Source of the DNA: Syntrophomonas sp.
GTDB lineage: Bacteria > Bacillota > Syntrophomonadia > Syntrophomonadales > Syntrophomonadaceae
Direction: 5' to 3'
Length of the DNA: 64,000 nt
Assembly: GCA_016841425.1 (NCBI GenBank)
Contig: JAENZE010000010.1
Span: 62,001 to 126,000, forward strand
Numbering within the stretch: position 1 is the first letter of the stretch; the number at the start of each line of letters is the position of its first letter. A program made the translations under genes and the position numbers. Under the pieces are notes generated by a model, which had not been told where the DNA came from, did no database searches, and saw only the letters and a list, made by a program, of their open reading frames with translations. Below, piece after piece: positions 37,106 to 45,584 of the stretch.

Positions 37106-38266
37106 ATGATGAAGGACACTCAAAGCAGAATATACCTCTCTCCACCCCATATGAGTGGGTTTGAGCAAGAATATATAAGCGAAGCTTTTACATCTAATTG
37201 GATTGCCCCTTTAGGACCAAATGTAGATGCTTTCGAAAAAGAAATAGCTGAATATGTCGGGGTATCAGGAGCAGTAGCGTTATCTTCTGGTACGGCGGCA
37301 ATACACCTGGCTCTAAGGTTATTAGGAGTTGCAAACGGCGACAGAGTATTTTGCTCCTCCTTAACTTTCATAGGCAGTGTAAGCCCCATATTATACCAAG
37401 GGGCAGAACCGGTATTTATAGACTCTGAGCCAGAGAATTGGAACATGTCGGCTGCCGCACTGGAGCAAGCGTTTATTTGGGCTGGAAGAGATGATAAGTT
37501 GCCTAAAGCAGTTGTGATTGTAGATTTATATGGTCAGAGTGCGGATTATGATAGACTGCTCAGTATATGTAATTATTATGGAGTTCCGGTTATCGAGGAT
37601 GCAGCGGAAGCAATGGGAGCCAGTTATAAGGGCAAACCTTGCGGAACCATGGGCAAATATGGGATATTTTCTTTCAATGGAAACAAGATAATCACTACTT
37701 CCGGTGGGGGGATACTCATTTCTAACGATATTGCTGCTCTTGAAAAGAGCCGTTTTCTTGCCACCCAGGCACGAGACCCAGCTCCATATTATCAGCATAG
37801 CGAGATAGGATACAATTATCGTATGAGCAACATACTGGCCGGTATAGGCAGAGGGCAGCTTAAGGTACTCCAAGAGAGAGTAAATGCCCGCAGAAAGATT
37901 TTTGAGCTTTATTATAATGAGTTGAAGGATATCGAGGGAGTAAGTTTTATGCCCGAAGCTGAATACGGAACTGCCAACAGATGGCTTACGGTAATGAACC
38001 TGGATCAGGAATACTGCAAGGTGAGGCCAGGAAAAATTATGGATGCCCTGGAACGGGAGAATATTGAATCTCGTCCAGTATGGAAACCTATGCATCTGCA
38101 GCCTTTATTTGCCGGGTGTAGATATTTTCCCCACGACTACAAGTATAGCGTGTCTGACCTGTTGTTTAATACTGGGTTATGCTTGCCATCTGGTTCCAGT
38201 TTAACCACAGTACAGCAGCAAAGGGTTATTTATTCTATAAAGAACGTATTAAGCAAATTTAGATGA
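37106..38266 (+). CDS. DegT/DnrJ aminotransferase (PglE/EpsN-like)
   Basis: PLP-dependent aminotransferase of 386 residues, probably aminating the 4-keto sugar produced by the CapD-type dehydratase. The N-terminus IYLSPPHMSGFEQEYISEAF and SNWIAPLGPNVDAFE are typical of PglE/EpsN enzymes. Other motifs are SGTAAIHLALRLLG, VIEDAAEAMGASYKGK (with the PLP-pairing Asp) and the Schiff-base Lys in FSFNGNKIITTSGGG. YNYRMSNILAGIGRGQL is also a family block. Two adjacent ATG codons, 37106 and 37109, could serve as start. Together with the PglC-like gene upstream it suggests a UDP-diNAcBac-like or related amino sugar, but a clear PglD acetyltransferase is missing in the window. Confidence 0.87.
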   Translation: MMKDTQSRIYLSPPHMSGFEQEYISEAFTSNWIAPLGPNVDAFEKEIAEYVGVSGAVALSSGTAAIHLALRLLGVANGDRVFCSSLTFIGSVSPILYQGAEPVFIDSEPENWNMSAAALEQAFIWAGRDDKLPKAVVIVDLYGQSADYDRLLSICNYYGVPVIEDAAEAMGASYKGKPCGTMGKYGIFSFNGNKIITTSGGGILISNDIAALEKSRFLATQARDPAPYYQHSEIGYNYRMSNILAGIGRGQLKVLQERVNARRKIFELYYNELKDIEGVSFMPEAEYGTANRWLTVMNLDQEYCKVRPGKIMDALERENIESRPVWKPMHLQPLFAGCRYFPHDYKYSVSDLLFNTGLCLPSGSSLTTVQQQRVIYSIKNVLSKFR

Positions 38267-38308
38267 TAGTTAACCATCCCACGTATAATTTGATGAGGAG
38301 TTGGCATT

Positions 38309-39391
38309 ATGCATACTATTTTGATCACTTCAGTAGGCAGCGGAATCGGTCAGGCTATTGTTGATTCACTATTACTCTATGATTCCAATCTTCGTTTGCT
38401 TGGAGCAGATATGAGTCCCTGGGCTGCAGGCTTGTATGCTGCAGACAGGGCTTTCCTGGTTCCACCTTGCGATGACCCAGCTTATATTTCGGTTTTATTG
38501 GATATATGTAAGCGGGAAAAGGTAGATCTGCTCTATCCCGGCAATGATTGGGAGCTTGCAGTCCTGGCCCAAAACCGGGAACATTTTTTCGATAGTGGTA
38601 CGCAGGTAGTGGTAGGGACTTTGGCCGCAGTCGAAGTGGTGCGCAATAAACGTAAGAGTTATGAGTTTTTTTCCGGTATGGGGCTTCCTTTTGTCAAGAC
38701 CATGACTTTAGCTGAATTCTCAACAGCAGATATGCGCTGGCCGGTAATTGTAAAACCGCTGGGTGGATCAGGTTCAGTTGGAACCGAAGTAATATTTGCA
38801 CGGGACCAGGCAGAAAAATACCAATCCAGCAATGGGAATTATATTTTCCAGGAATACTTAGTGCCTGTTGCCCTTGGATGTTCTCGGGAAGAATTGACTC
38901 GGGAACAGCTGATGCCAGGAGGGATATTACGCCAGGAACAGGAAGTATCGGTGCAATTCCTGGTATCTAAAACCGGAGTTATTATAGACAACTATATAAG
39001 CATAAACACACTGAAACAAGGTGTACCAGTACATATAACCCCTTATATAGACCAGGAGGTAGAAGAAGTTTGTACCCGGATGGTTCAGGCCCTTGTTGAC
39101 ATGGGCTTGCGTGGCCCGATCAACCTGCAGGGGCGTATTACCGAAGATGGACCAGTTTTCTACGAGTTGAATCACCGCTTTACTGGAATTACTGCGGTTC
39201 GTGCCCGAATGGGTTTCAATGAATGTGCTGCTATATATGAAGATTTTTGTCTTTCACTCCCTTTGGCAGAAGTGAAGGCTAAACTGAAGACTAACTATGA
39301 ACTGCTCTGTTCCAGATTTTGGACGGACATGCTTGTTCCACGGAAAAGGTACGAGGAGTTAGGCAGTAAAAAAACAATAAGCAGGGGTTGA
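38309..39391 (+). CDS. ATP-grasp protein, carbamoyl-phosphate-synthase-large-subunit-like
   Basis: Predicted ATP-dependent ligase of 360 residues, probably modifying a sugar of the repeat unit with an acyl or aminoacyl group. The N-terminal domain begins ILITSVGSGIGQAIVDSLL, as in CarB-like ATP-grasp enzymes, and includes LLYPGNDWELAVLA. The ATP-grasp part shows PVIVKPLGGSGSVGTEVIF, EYLVPVA and the metal site GPINLQGRITEDGPVFYELN with the following NHRF. GAGGAG lies upstream of ATG 38309. The gene overlaps the epimerase upstream region, its TGA lying 2 nt before that ATG. Such proteins occur beside PglE/PglC homologues in many capsule clusters; the reaction is not established. Confidence 0.8.
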   Translation: MHTILITSVGSGIGQAIVDSLLLYDSNLRLLGADMSPWAAGLYAADRAFLVPPCDDPAYISVLLDICKREKVDLLYPGNDWELAVLAQNREHFFDSGTQVVVGTLAAVEVVRNKRKSYEFFSGMGLPFVKTMTLAEFSTADMRWPVIVKPLGGSGSVGTEVIFARDQAEKYQSSNGNYIFQEYLVPVALGCSREELTREQLMPGGILRQEQEVSVQFLVSKTGVIIDNYISINTLKQGVPVHITPYIDQEVEEVCTRMVQALVDMGLRGPINLQGRITEDGPVFYELNHRFTGITAVRARMGFNECAAIYEDFCLSLPLAEVKAKLKTNYELLCSRFWTDMLVPRKRYEELGSKKTISRG

Positions 39392-39393
39392 GT

Positions 39394-40335
39394 ATGAGGG
39401 TTTTTTTAACTGGCGGAACCGGCTTTATCGGCAGCAATTTGGTATTGCGTATGTTAGAGGAAGATGACATAGACCAAATTGCGTTGCTGGTACGCGATGA
39501 GGATAAGGCTGCCAATCTTTTTTCTCAAATACTTGTTTCAGACAGGCGCCTAAAACTGGTTCCCGGCGATTTGTGTCAAGCGGCCACCTTTGATTTGGAT
39601 TATGATATTATAATACATTGTGCGGCTATCCGTATGCCTGAAAGCGAGAAGAGTGCTGAGCGAGCAGTCAGGGTAAATTTGCTGGAAACATTGGAGTTTA
39701 TGCACCAGGCTCAGCGCAGCTGTTCAGGTAGTTTTGTTTATATGTCAACTCAAGCCGTATACGACTTTAAAGCCAATACGCTTCCAGTTCCAGAAGATGG
39801 AGCAATCAAGCCCGCGAATACGTATGCTTTTACTAAATTTGCTGCTGAACAAGCTATACCTTATATATTTGCCGGCTCTTCAACACGCTGGGCAGTTCTG
39901 CGATCAACGCGGGTGTATGGCTTAGGTGTAGGCACTCCCTGGGACCAGTTGGTGGGCAAATTCTGCAGGGAGTCTTCCCAGAGTGGTGTGCTCGAGGTAT
40001 GGAACGGGGACAATAAATTCGATCTGATCCATATTAAAGATATTGGGGACTTGATCCTGCAATTACTGGCGCAGGGCGATGAGAAATGGAATCAGATTTA
40101 TAATGCAGGCGGAGGAGCAACATACAGTGTGGATCGCTTGGCTGAAATCTGCCGTGAAGGCGCTGTTGAGCTAGGATTGACTCCACCTGCCATAATTCGC
40201 CCACAGGCTTCAGGTCCCGAACAGCATTTCTTCTTGGATATAAGCAAAGCGCGGGACCGATTGGGGTGGAGCCCAAAAGTTACGCTCCGGGAAGGGATAA
40301 GGGAACTGATTTGTAAAGCTGCCGGTATTGGATAA
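39394..40335 (+). CDS. NAD-dependent epimerase/dehydratase (extended SDR)
   Basis: Nucleotide-sugar modifying enzyme of about 313 residues. The glycine motif TGGTGFIGSNLVLRM, IIHCAAIRMP, the Ser of YMSTQAVYD and the catalytic pair YAFTK are all present, so it should be active with NAD(P). C-terminal WSPKVTLREGIRELI is typical of epimerases. ATG 39394 is selected because AGGGG lies 6 nt upstream; a TTG at 39388 is possible but too close. It is the last gene of the glycan cluster, which is followed by a 369-nt gap. The specific sugar cannot be named: it may be a 4-epimerase or a 4-reductase. Confidence 0.86.
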   Translation: MRVFLTGGTGFIGSNLVLRMLEEDDIDQIALLVRDEDKAANLFSQILVSDRRLKLVPGDLCQAATFDLDYDIIIHCAAIRMPESEKSAERAVRVNLLETLEFMHQAQRSCSGSFVYMSTQAVYDFKANTLPVPEDGAIKPANTYAFTKFAAEQAIPYIFAGSSTRWAVLRSTRVYGLGVGTPWDQLVGKFCRESSQSGVLEVWNGDNKFDLIHIKDIGDLILQLLAQGDEKWNQIYNAGGGATYSVDRLAEICREGAVELGLTPPAIIRPQASGPEQHFFLDISKARDRLGWSPKVTLREGIRELICKAAGIG

Positions 40336-40704
40336 ATTAATTGGATGGACCCAATTAAAGAAAAGCAGTTACTTGACTAATCAATAAGGAATCTATACAG
40401 AACCCAAAAGGATATAACTTCTCCAAAACTGACAAGGAAGCCCTTTGTTTTATAATCATTCCTGACTATACTAATGATATGATTATTTTATAAACATAGT
40501 CATATTGAATATTTATTGGAGTTGATTATCCAACATGATCTCATTAGTGTTGATATCGCGTTTAAGCTCGAATGGCTAACCCCCGAAAGTGCGGCTACGT
40601 GGTACCGGAATATGCAGTAAGCGTAAAAACAACAGGAAGAACATTTTTATAAAGCAGGTTTATGTGGTATAATTTGGAAACGCAAACTAAGAGGGGGAAG
40701 ATGC
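40336..40704 (+). other. Intergenic region after the glycan cluster with a promoter for the MNT/HepT pair
   Basis: No gene seen. The first 250 bases are AT-rich without clear structure or a strong terminator for the glycan cluster. At the end a good extended -10 is visible: TGG followed by TATAAT at 40668-40673, with a weak -35 (TTTTAT, 40645-40650) 17 nt upstream. GAGGGGGAAG precedes the ATG of the nucleotidyltransferase gene. Confidence 0.55.
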
Positions 40705-41073
40705 ATGTCTAAAAATGATAATATCGAAAGTCCTCTGGAGTTTCATACCATGCGCAGGCGCCTCATCGAACTGGATGAACAAGAAAGAAAATCTTATTAT
40801 CAGCAAGCTCAGCAGAAGGTTAAGGATGTCGCCGTGATGTTGAAGCAGGACCACGGAGTTAAGCAGGTTTACCTTTATGGCTCGCTAATATGGGGTGGAT
40901 TTGATAGAGATTCGGATATTGATCTTTACCTGATTGGATTTGAAGGGAATTACTGGGAAGCATATAGTAAAGCAGAAGCTATAGCTTCCCCCATAAAGGT
41001 AAGTCTTGCCTGTGAGGAGGATTGCGTGGATTCGTTAAAAGTGAAGGTCTTAGCAGAGGGGGAATTGTTGTGA
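40705..41073 (+). CDS. MNT-type nucleotidyltransferase (antitoxin of HepT/MNT pair)
   Basis: Small DNA polymerase beta-fold nucleotidyltransferase of 122 residues. The motif GS(L)IWGGFDRDSDIDL places Gly59-Ser60 and the metal-binding Asp71 and Asp73 correctly, so it should be catalytic. In studied pairs MNT proteins AMPylate the HepT toxin and so neutralise it. The next gene, on the same strand and overlapping at GTGA, encodes a HepT-like helical protein. The pair has its own promoter and stands between the glycan cluster and a surface protease. The order antitoxin first, toxin second is common for this family. The N-terminal 45 residues are helical and charged. Confidence 0.85.
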   Translation: MSKNDNIESPLEFHTMRRRLIELDEQERKSYYQQAQQKVKDVAVMLKQDHGVKQVYLYGSLIWGGFDRDSDIDLYLIGFEGNYWEAYSKAEAIASPIKVSLACEEDCVDSLKVKVLAEGELL

Positions 41074-41585
41074 TTACTCGGGTTGAATATCTCAAGCTCA
41101 AGGCACGGATTGATGAAGAGTTGGATAATCTGAAGCGATTAGAAAAGGCATTGAAGAGATTGAAGCTCTTTCCAGCAATAGATGCAGAAGGATTAAACGG
41201 CTTACCACTTGAAGACGAGATATCATGCAGAGTTATTGGTTCTTATCTGCATGATTATTACTGCGGTTTAGAAAAGGTATTTATCCATGTTGCAAAAAGT
41301 TTTGGAGAAGGCCTACCGATTGGCAATCAGTGGCATAAAGAATTACTGGAGGAAATGCACTTAAATATATCAGGGGTTCGTACTGCACTTATCAGCAAGA
41401 AAACTATGATTAAGATTGATGAATTACGGGGCTTTAGACATGTTTTTCGTAATGCCTATGGATTTAGTATTGATCCAGTTAAAGAGCAGCACTTACTGAT
41501 CAACCTAGCAGGAATCTCTACAGAAGTAAAAAAGGACATAAAATTATTCATCAAACAAATGGATGAATATATTCTTACAGAATAA
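41070..41585 (+). CDS. HepT-like protein (putative RNase toxin partner of MNT)
   Basis: All-helical protein of 171 residues in the HEPN/HepT-like class. The conserved block ELRGFRHVFRNAYGF carries R120, H124 and Y130, which match the R-x(n)-H catalytic arrangement of HEPN ribonucleases, although the spacing (three residues between R and H) is at the short end. GTG 41070 is the start: it overlaps the MNT stop as GTGA and has AGAGGGGG 8 nt upstream; the longer frame from 41022 would lie inside the MNT gene. Typical HepT is about 110-140 residues, so this is a longer variant. Toxic activity is inferred from pairing and motif. Confidence 0.78.
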   Translation: MITRVEYLKLKARIDEELDNLKRLEKALKRLKLFPAIDAEGLNGLPLEDEISCRVIGSYLHDYYCGLEKVFIHVAKSFGEGLPIGNQWHKELLEEMHLNISGVRTALISKKTMIKIDELRGFRHVFRNAYGFSIDPVKEQHLLINLAGISTEVKKDIKLFIKQMDEYILTE

Positions 41586-41946
41586 TCTGAGTCGTTCTAA
41601 ATAGTCAGGTTGTTAAGAATATGAATACTAAAAATAAAGGTAAGTTTTCTTTTTATATCCAATATTAACCGGGATTTATCCTGCAGGAAGCAGGATAAAT
41701 CCCGGTTAATATTGTGATCATTAAAACTATTTTAGCGAATACTGCCGATGTTAACATATATTAACACCGAATTATAGCAGGATACCTGTAAGAAATTGGC
41801 GAATATAACGTATTGATGGAAAGAGGACTAATTTTTTTTCGTAAAAAAAAGACATAAATAGAGTATAATGAATTATATACAAAAAATGGTAAACGATACC
41901 GACTTTTAGAATTTAAGCTTCAGATTTAACAGGGAGTTTCTGTAAT
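41586..41946. other. Intergenic region with a 25-bp perfect palindrome and a promoter-like -10
   Basis: No gene. A perfect inverted repeat with 25-bp arms (41660-41684 and 41690-41714) and a 5-nt loop AGGAA centres on a CAGGATAAATCCCGG stem. No T-run follows on the plus strand; a T-rich stretch precedes it, which does not suit termination on the minus strand either. Further on, TATAAT at 41864-41869 in an AT-rich setting is a likely -10 for the subtilase gene; no good -35 was found. AGGGAG precedes its ATG. Confidence 0.6.
41660..41714. repeat. Perfect inverted repeat, 25-bp arms, 5-nt loop
   Basis: Arms CAATATTAACCGGGATTTAT plus CCTGC and exact complement, loop AGGAA. It lies 75 nt behind the HepT stop. 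The long perfect arms and lack of a T-tract argue against a simple terminator; an insertion remnant, protein-binding palindrome or highly stable RNA end are the alternatives. Confidence 0.85.
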
Positions 41947-44900
41947 ATGAAAATCAATATCTGCAGATGGCAGCAGATGGCTGCATTATTATTGTCTGTA
42001 ATCATTTTATTTATGCTATGGTTTTACTCGCCCCAAATTTTAAGCCGGGATAGAATAGACTTTTTAAATGACCGATCAGCACAAATAGTAAACGCTATTC
42101 CCTTATCGGTCCTGGATATATTTACTCCCGACAGATTAACTGGTAAGGAGCAAATAATAGGCATAGCTGACAGCGGTCTGGATAAAGGTAGTCTCAGTGA
42201 TATTCACCCGGATTTGCAGAGTGAAGCCGGGAAGATGCCACGAGTTGCTATGTTAAAATCGTACAGTGGGCGGGAAATACCTGATGACCCCTCCGGGCAT
42301 GGCACTCATATGGCAGCCACTATTGCCGGGAGCGGTGCAGCTTCCGACGGGCAATACCGCGGGGTTGCTCCTGGAGCCAGTATTTATTTCCAGGCTCTCC
42401 TGGATAGTAATGGTAAATTAAAGTTGCCTGATAGTATAGAGACCTTGTTCTTGCCTGCCTATCAAGCCGGGGTAAGAACTCATGTCAATGGTTGGGGCAG
42501 GTCGGGGAATGGCTATACTAGCATAAGTGCCCAGATAGATAGTTTTGTATATACCCATTCAGATTTTTTGCCTTTATTTGGAGCAGGAAACAGTGGTCCA
42601 GCTTCATCCTCTGTGACCAGCGAAGCGAATAGTAAAAACGCCTTAACCATTGGCTCAAGTCAGGTGCCTCGTCCGGCCCTGAGTCCTGATGCCAGCTTTG
42701 CCAATCAGCCATCGTCCTCCTCCAGCCTGGGACCAGCCGGAGATGGACGCATCAAACCTGAGCTTTTGGCTCCCGGTTCGGCGGTAGTATCTGCTTGTTC
42801 CAGCCTGATTGAAAGCAACTATGATGCCAATGATAATTACACCCTTATGGGAGGAAGCAGTATGGCTACGGCAGTAGCGGGAGGTTCTGTTGCCGTACTT
42901 CGGGAGTACCTGGAAAAAGACCTGGAAATGGAAAACCCTTCTGCGGCCCTGGTTAAGGCTTTATTAGTAAATGGGGCTCGATTAGAGGACAGCATGCCTT
43001 CGGCTTCAAAAGGATTCGGCATCCTGGATTTAGCTGGAACGGTTCTGGCTTTGGAAGAGAAAACCGTTAACCCGCAGGATGGCACTGCTCTTAAGCAGGG
43101 TGAGGTACAGCAGTACAAGGTAGTGATTAACAGTACCATGCAGCCATTTAAGGCCACCCTGGCCTGGACCGATCCTGCTGCCGTCGCTGGTTCCAGTTCT
43201 ACCCTGGTAAACAACCTTGATCTGGTTGTAGAAGGACCCGGAGGACAATTATATTATGGCAACGATTTTCAAGTCCGGGATCAGGCCGATACCAAGAATA
43301 ACATCGAGCAGGTATATATACCCTCTCCTCAGCCGGGAGAATATACCATAAAGGTGCGTGGAACCCGGTATGGGAAAGGATACAGCAAACAAAAATACGC
43401 CCTGGTATATGGGCAGACCTTAAAACAGGGGATAATAAACGGTATTGATGATACCCAGATAGTGCTGACTAATGAACAGAATATTCTGCTGCCGGACATA
43501 GAGGTTAAGAGTGTAATTCTGGATGGAAAAAGAGCATCCATAGATGATGTTAAACCAGGCAGCCAACTTTACCTGGCAGCCAATGATGCGGCCTACATAT
43601 TCAGTTCCAGCTGGGAGGCCAGCGGGGTGCAGATGGTATCTACAGTAGACGGGCAGCTGGTCATGGAAACCAACAGCGCGGTTCGGGAGGGTGGGTACTA
43701 TGCCGATTCCCATGACAATCTTGAAGACCAGAACAAAATACTTGTGAATGGAGAAATACTTGCAGATACTGGTAACTTTCCTGCCGGAGCAGAATTGAAA
43801 GCGCGGGTTAATCCCCTTTACCAGACTCTGTGGCAGATTAGTGCGAACTACGAGGAGGTAAGTGGATATATTGCCAGTTATGATTCGGCAGCTGGAAAAA
43901 TGACCTTGATTCACGAAAATAACACTTTTATTCTTAGCAGTTGGGCGGCCGGTAATATCTCCAGCAGGCTGATGGATTGCTCGGTTCAGGATGCCCCTTA
44001 TGGCTATGGTGAAAAAGCAGATTTACAAAAACTGCTGCCGGGCATGAAAGTGACCCTGATGCTGTCTCCTGGTACTAATCTGGTCAACTATGTGAAAGTG
44101 GAACGAGAAATGGTAGTTGGTTCAGCAGCTTCCATAGATGCCCAATCGCAGAGCATCAGTCTGAATACCGGTGCAGTATACCACCTGTTTCCTGGAACCC
44201 TGGTAAGACGAGATGGAGAGACCGTGAGCCTGGACATACTGCAGGAGGGTGATTATATTGCCGGGTTATTACTTCCGGGCAGTAATAACTTTTTACAGAT
44301 TGAAGCCAGCACCAAGGTGAAGTATGGAAAAATAATATATTACAATAACCAGGAAAAGATTATATATTTTATGGATAGTAAAAATCAAGTTAGCCAGTAT
44401 AAGATAACGGAAGAGACAGGAATATTTCATCGGGGCAACCCGGCCGACCGAACATCATTGTCTCCGGGGAGCTGGATCAGGATAGTCTGCTGTATAGAAA
44501 ACGACCTGGTAGAGCGGATAGATATGGCCGATGTGGAGACAGAATTAGAGATCAATTTTGCTGCCTACCACCCAAGCAGCAGCACGCTGGAAATGGCAGA
44601 CGGCTCCCAATATTATTTCGGCGAAGCAACCCTGCTTAGTAAAAATGGCTACTGCTTAATGCCGGAAGATATATTACCCGGTGAAAGAGTGAAAATAACT
44701 ACCCTGGCTTCAGCTGATTCAATTCGGAATACCCCTGCCTCAGTCGAAGTAATACAGCGAAATGATGTAAAGGCGCCTCAGCTGCAGATAAATCTGCGTT
44801 CATTAAATGCTGCCTTAATTGTACAGGGAGACAGCACCGCTGATCGAATAGTTTTATACCGGGAGGATGGGTCCCGGCAGACCATCGAGACTGACCCTAA

Positions 44901-45507
44901 TGGACATTTTAGTGCCGTATTTAGGCTCTTGGACCAGGAATCCACAGTGCAGGTTCTGGCCATAAATAGTAAAACCGGTGCAATTTATGGGGCGGAAAAG
45001 GATATCCAGGCTTATCCGGTGGTTACCAGTATTAATACCTTCTCGGATATTGAACTGCATCCAGCTCGCAGTCAGATAGAGGATTTGGCCAGCCGGGGAA
45101 TAGTACGAGGATACCTGGACGGGACTTATAAGCCGGACCGTCCCATAACCAGAGTGGAACTGATTAAAATCCTGGCTGATTATGAAGGCTGGATGCCATC
45201 AGGGCGCGGGGGGATGCTCTTCACTGATTACCAGGACATCCCCTGGTGGGCTCTGGGAGCAGTTAATGCGGCGGCCGAACAGGGTATTATCGAAGGTTAT
45301 CCCGATGGAAGCTTGCGTCCTCTGGACCAGGTATCCTGGAGTGAAATGGTTCTTATAATGGAGCGGGTTTATGAGCTGGATTACGAAAACTCGCGGGTTA
45401 AGAACGCTATTTCCCGGGGCTTCCTGCGCGGGTTTATTAATAGCGCCCCGGCGGTTACACGCGCACAGGCAGCATCATTTATAATCTGGCTGGAAAACCA
45501 AATCTAA
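41947..45507 (+). CDS. Surface-anchored subtilisin-like serine protease (S8) with C-terminal SLH repeats
   Basis: Secreted protease of 1186 residues. An N-terminal hydrophobic helix (about 11-28) serves as signal or anchor. The S8 domain spans about 65-365 with an intact catalytic set: Asp75 (GIADSGL), His118 (GHGTHMA), oxyanion Asn214 (GAGNSGP) and Ser304 (GGSSMAT). A P-domain-like beta sandwich follows (about 380-490, with NNLDLVVEGPGG). A long region of beta-rich repeats without a recognised family fills about 500-1030. The C-terminus holds two good SLH motifs (FSDIELHP...GYLDGTYKPD and FTDYQDIP...GYPDGSLRP) and a third, degenerate one. SLH binding needs pyruvylated wall polymer, linking it to csaB at 3246. 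ATG 41947 follows AGGGAG. Confidence 0.93.
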   Translation: MKINICRWQQMAALLLSVIILFMLWFYSPQILSRDRIDFLNDRSAQIVNAIPLSVLDIFTPDRLTGKEQIIGIADSGLDKGSLSDIHPDLQSEAGKMPRVAMLKSYSGREIPDDPSGHGTHMAATIAGSGAASDGQYRGVAPGASIYFQALLDSNGKLKLPDSIETLFLPAYQAGVRTHVNGWGRSGNGYTSISAQIDSFVYTHSDFLPLFGAGNSGPASSSVTSEANSKNALTIGSSQVPRPALSPDASFANQPSSSSSLGPAGDGRIKPELLAPGSAVVSACSSLIESNYDANDNYTLMGGSSMATAVAGGSVAVLREYLEKDLEMENPSAALVKALLVNGARLEDSMPSASKGFGILDLAGTVLALEEKTVNPQDGTALKQGEVQQYKVVINSTMQPFKATLAWTDPAAVAGSSSTLVNNLDLVVEGPGGQLYYGNDFQVRDQADTKNNIEQVYIPSPQPGEYTIKVRGTRYGKGYSKQKYALVYGQTLKQGIINGIDDTQIVLTNEQNILLPDIEVKSVILDGKRASIDDVKPGSQLYLAANDAAYIFSSSWEASGVQMVSTVDGQLVMETNSAVREGGYYADSHDNLEDQNKILVNGEILADTGNFPAGAELKARVNPLYQTLWQISANYEEVSGYIASYDSAAGKMTLIHENNTFILSSWAAGNISSRLMDCSVQDAPYGYGEKADLQKLLPGMKVTLMLSPGTNLVNYVKVEREMVVGSAASIDAQSQSISLNTGAVYHLFPGTLVRRDGETVSLDILQEGDYIAGLLLPGSNNFLQIEASTKVKYGKIIYYNNQEKIIYFMDSKNQVSQYKITEETGIFHRGNPADRTSLSPGSWIRIVCCIENDLVERIDMADVETELEINFAAYHPSSSTLEMADGSQYYFGEATLLSKNGYCLMPEDILPGERVKITTLASADSIRNTPASVEVIQRNDVKAPQLQINLRSLNAALIVQGDSTADRIVLYREDGSRQTIETDPNGHFSAVFRLLDQESTVQVLAINSKTGAIYGAEKDIQAYPVVTSINTFSDIELHPARSQIEDLASRGIVRGYLDGTYKPDRPITRVELIKILADYEGWMPSGRGGMLFTDYQDIPWWALGAVNAAAEQGIIEGYPDGSLRPLDQVSWSEMVLIMERVYELDYENSRVKNAISRGFLRGFINSAPAVTRAQAASFIIWLENQI

Positions 45508-45519
45508 GTTATTTGCGAG

Positions 45520-45584
45520 TGCGACAGGGGACGGTTCTCGGTTTGTCGCATTTAAAGGACGGAATCAAACCTTCCCCTGTCGCA
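45520..45584. repeat. REP-like palindromic repeat (GCGACAGGGGACGG type)
   Basis: TGCGACAGGGGA at 45520-45531 pairs with its complement at 45573-45584, and an inner GTCGCA (45545-45550) can pair with the same 5' arm. The core GGGGACGGTTCTCGG is the kind seen in REP elements moved by Y1_Tnp (RAYT) transposases. It fills the space between the convergent subtilase and aroA genes and may act as a two-way transcript end. Confidence 0.75.
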
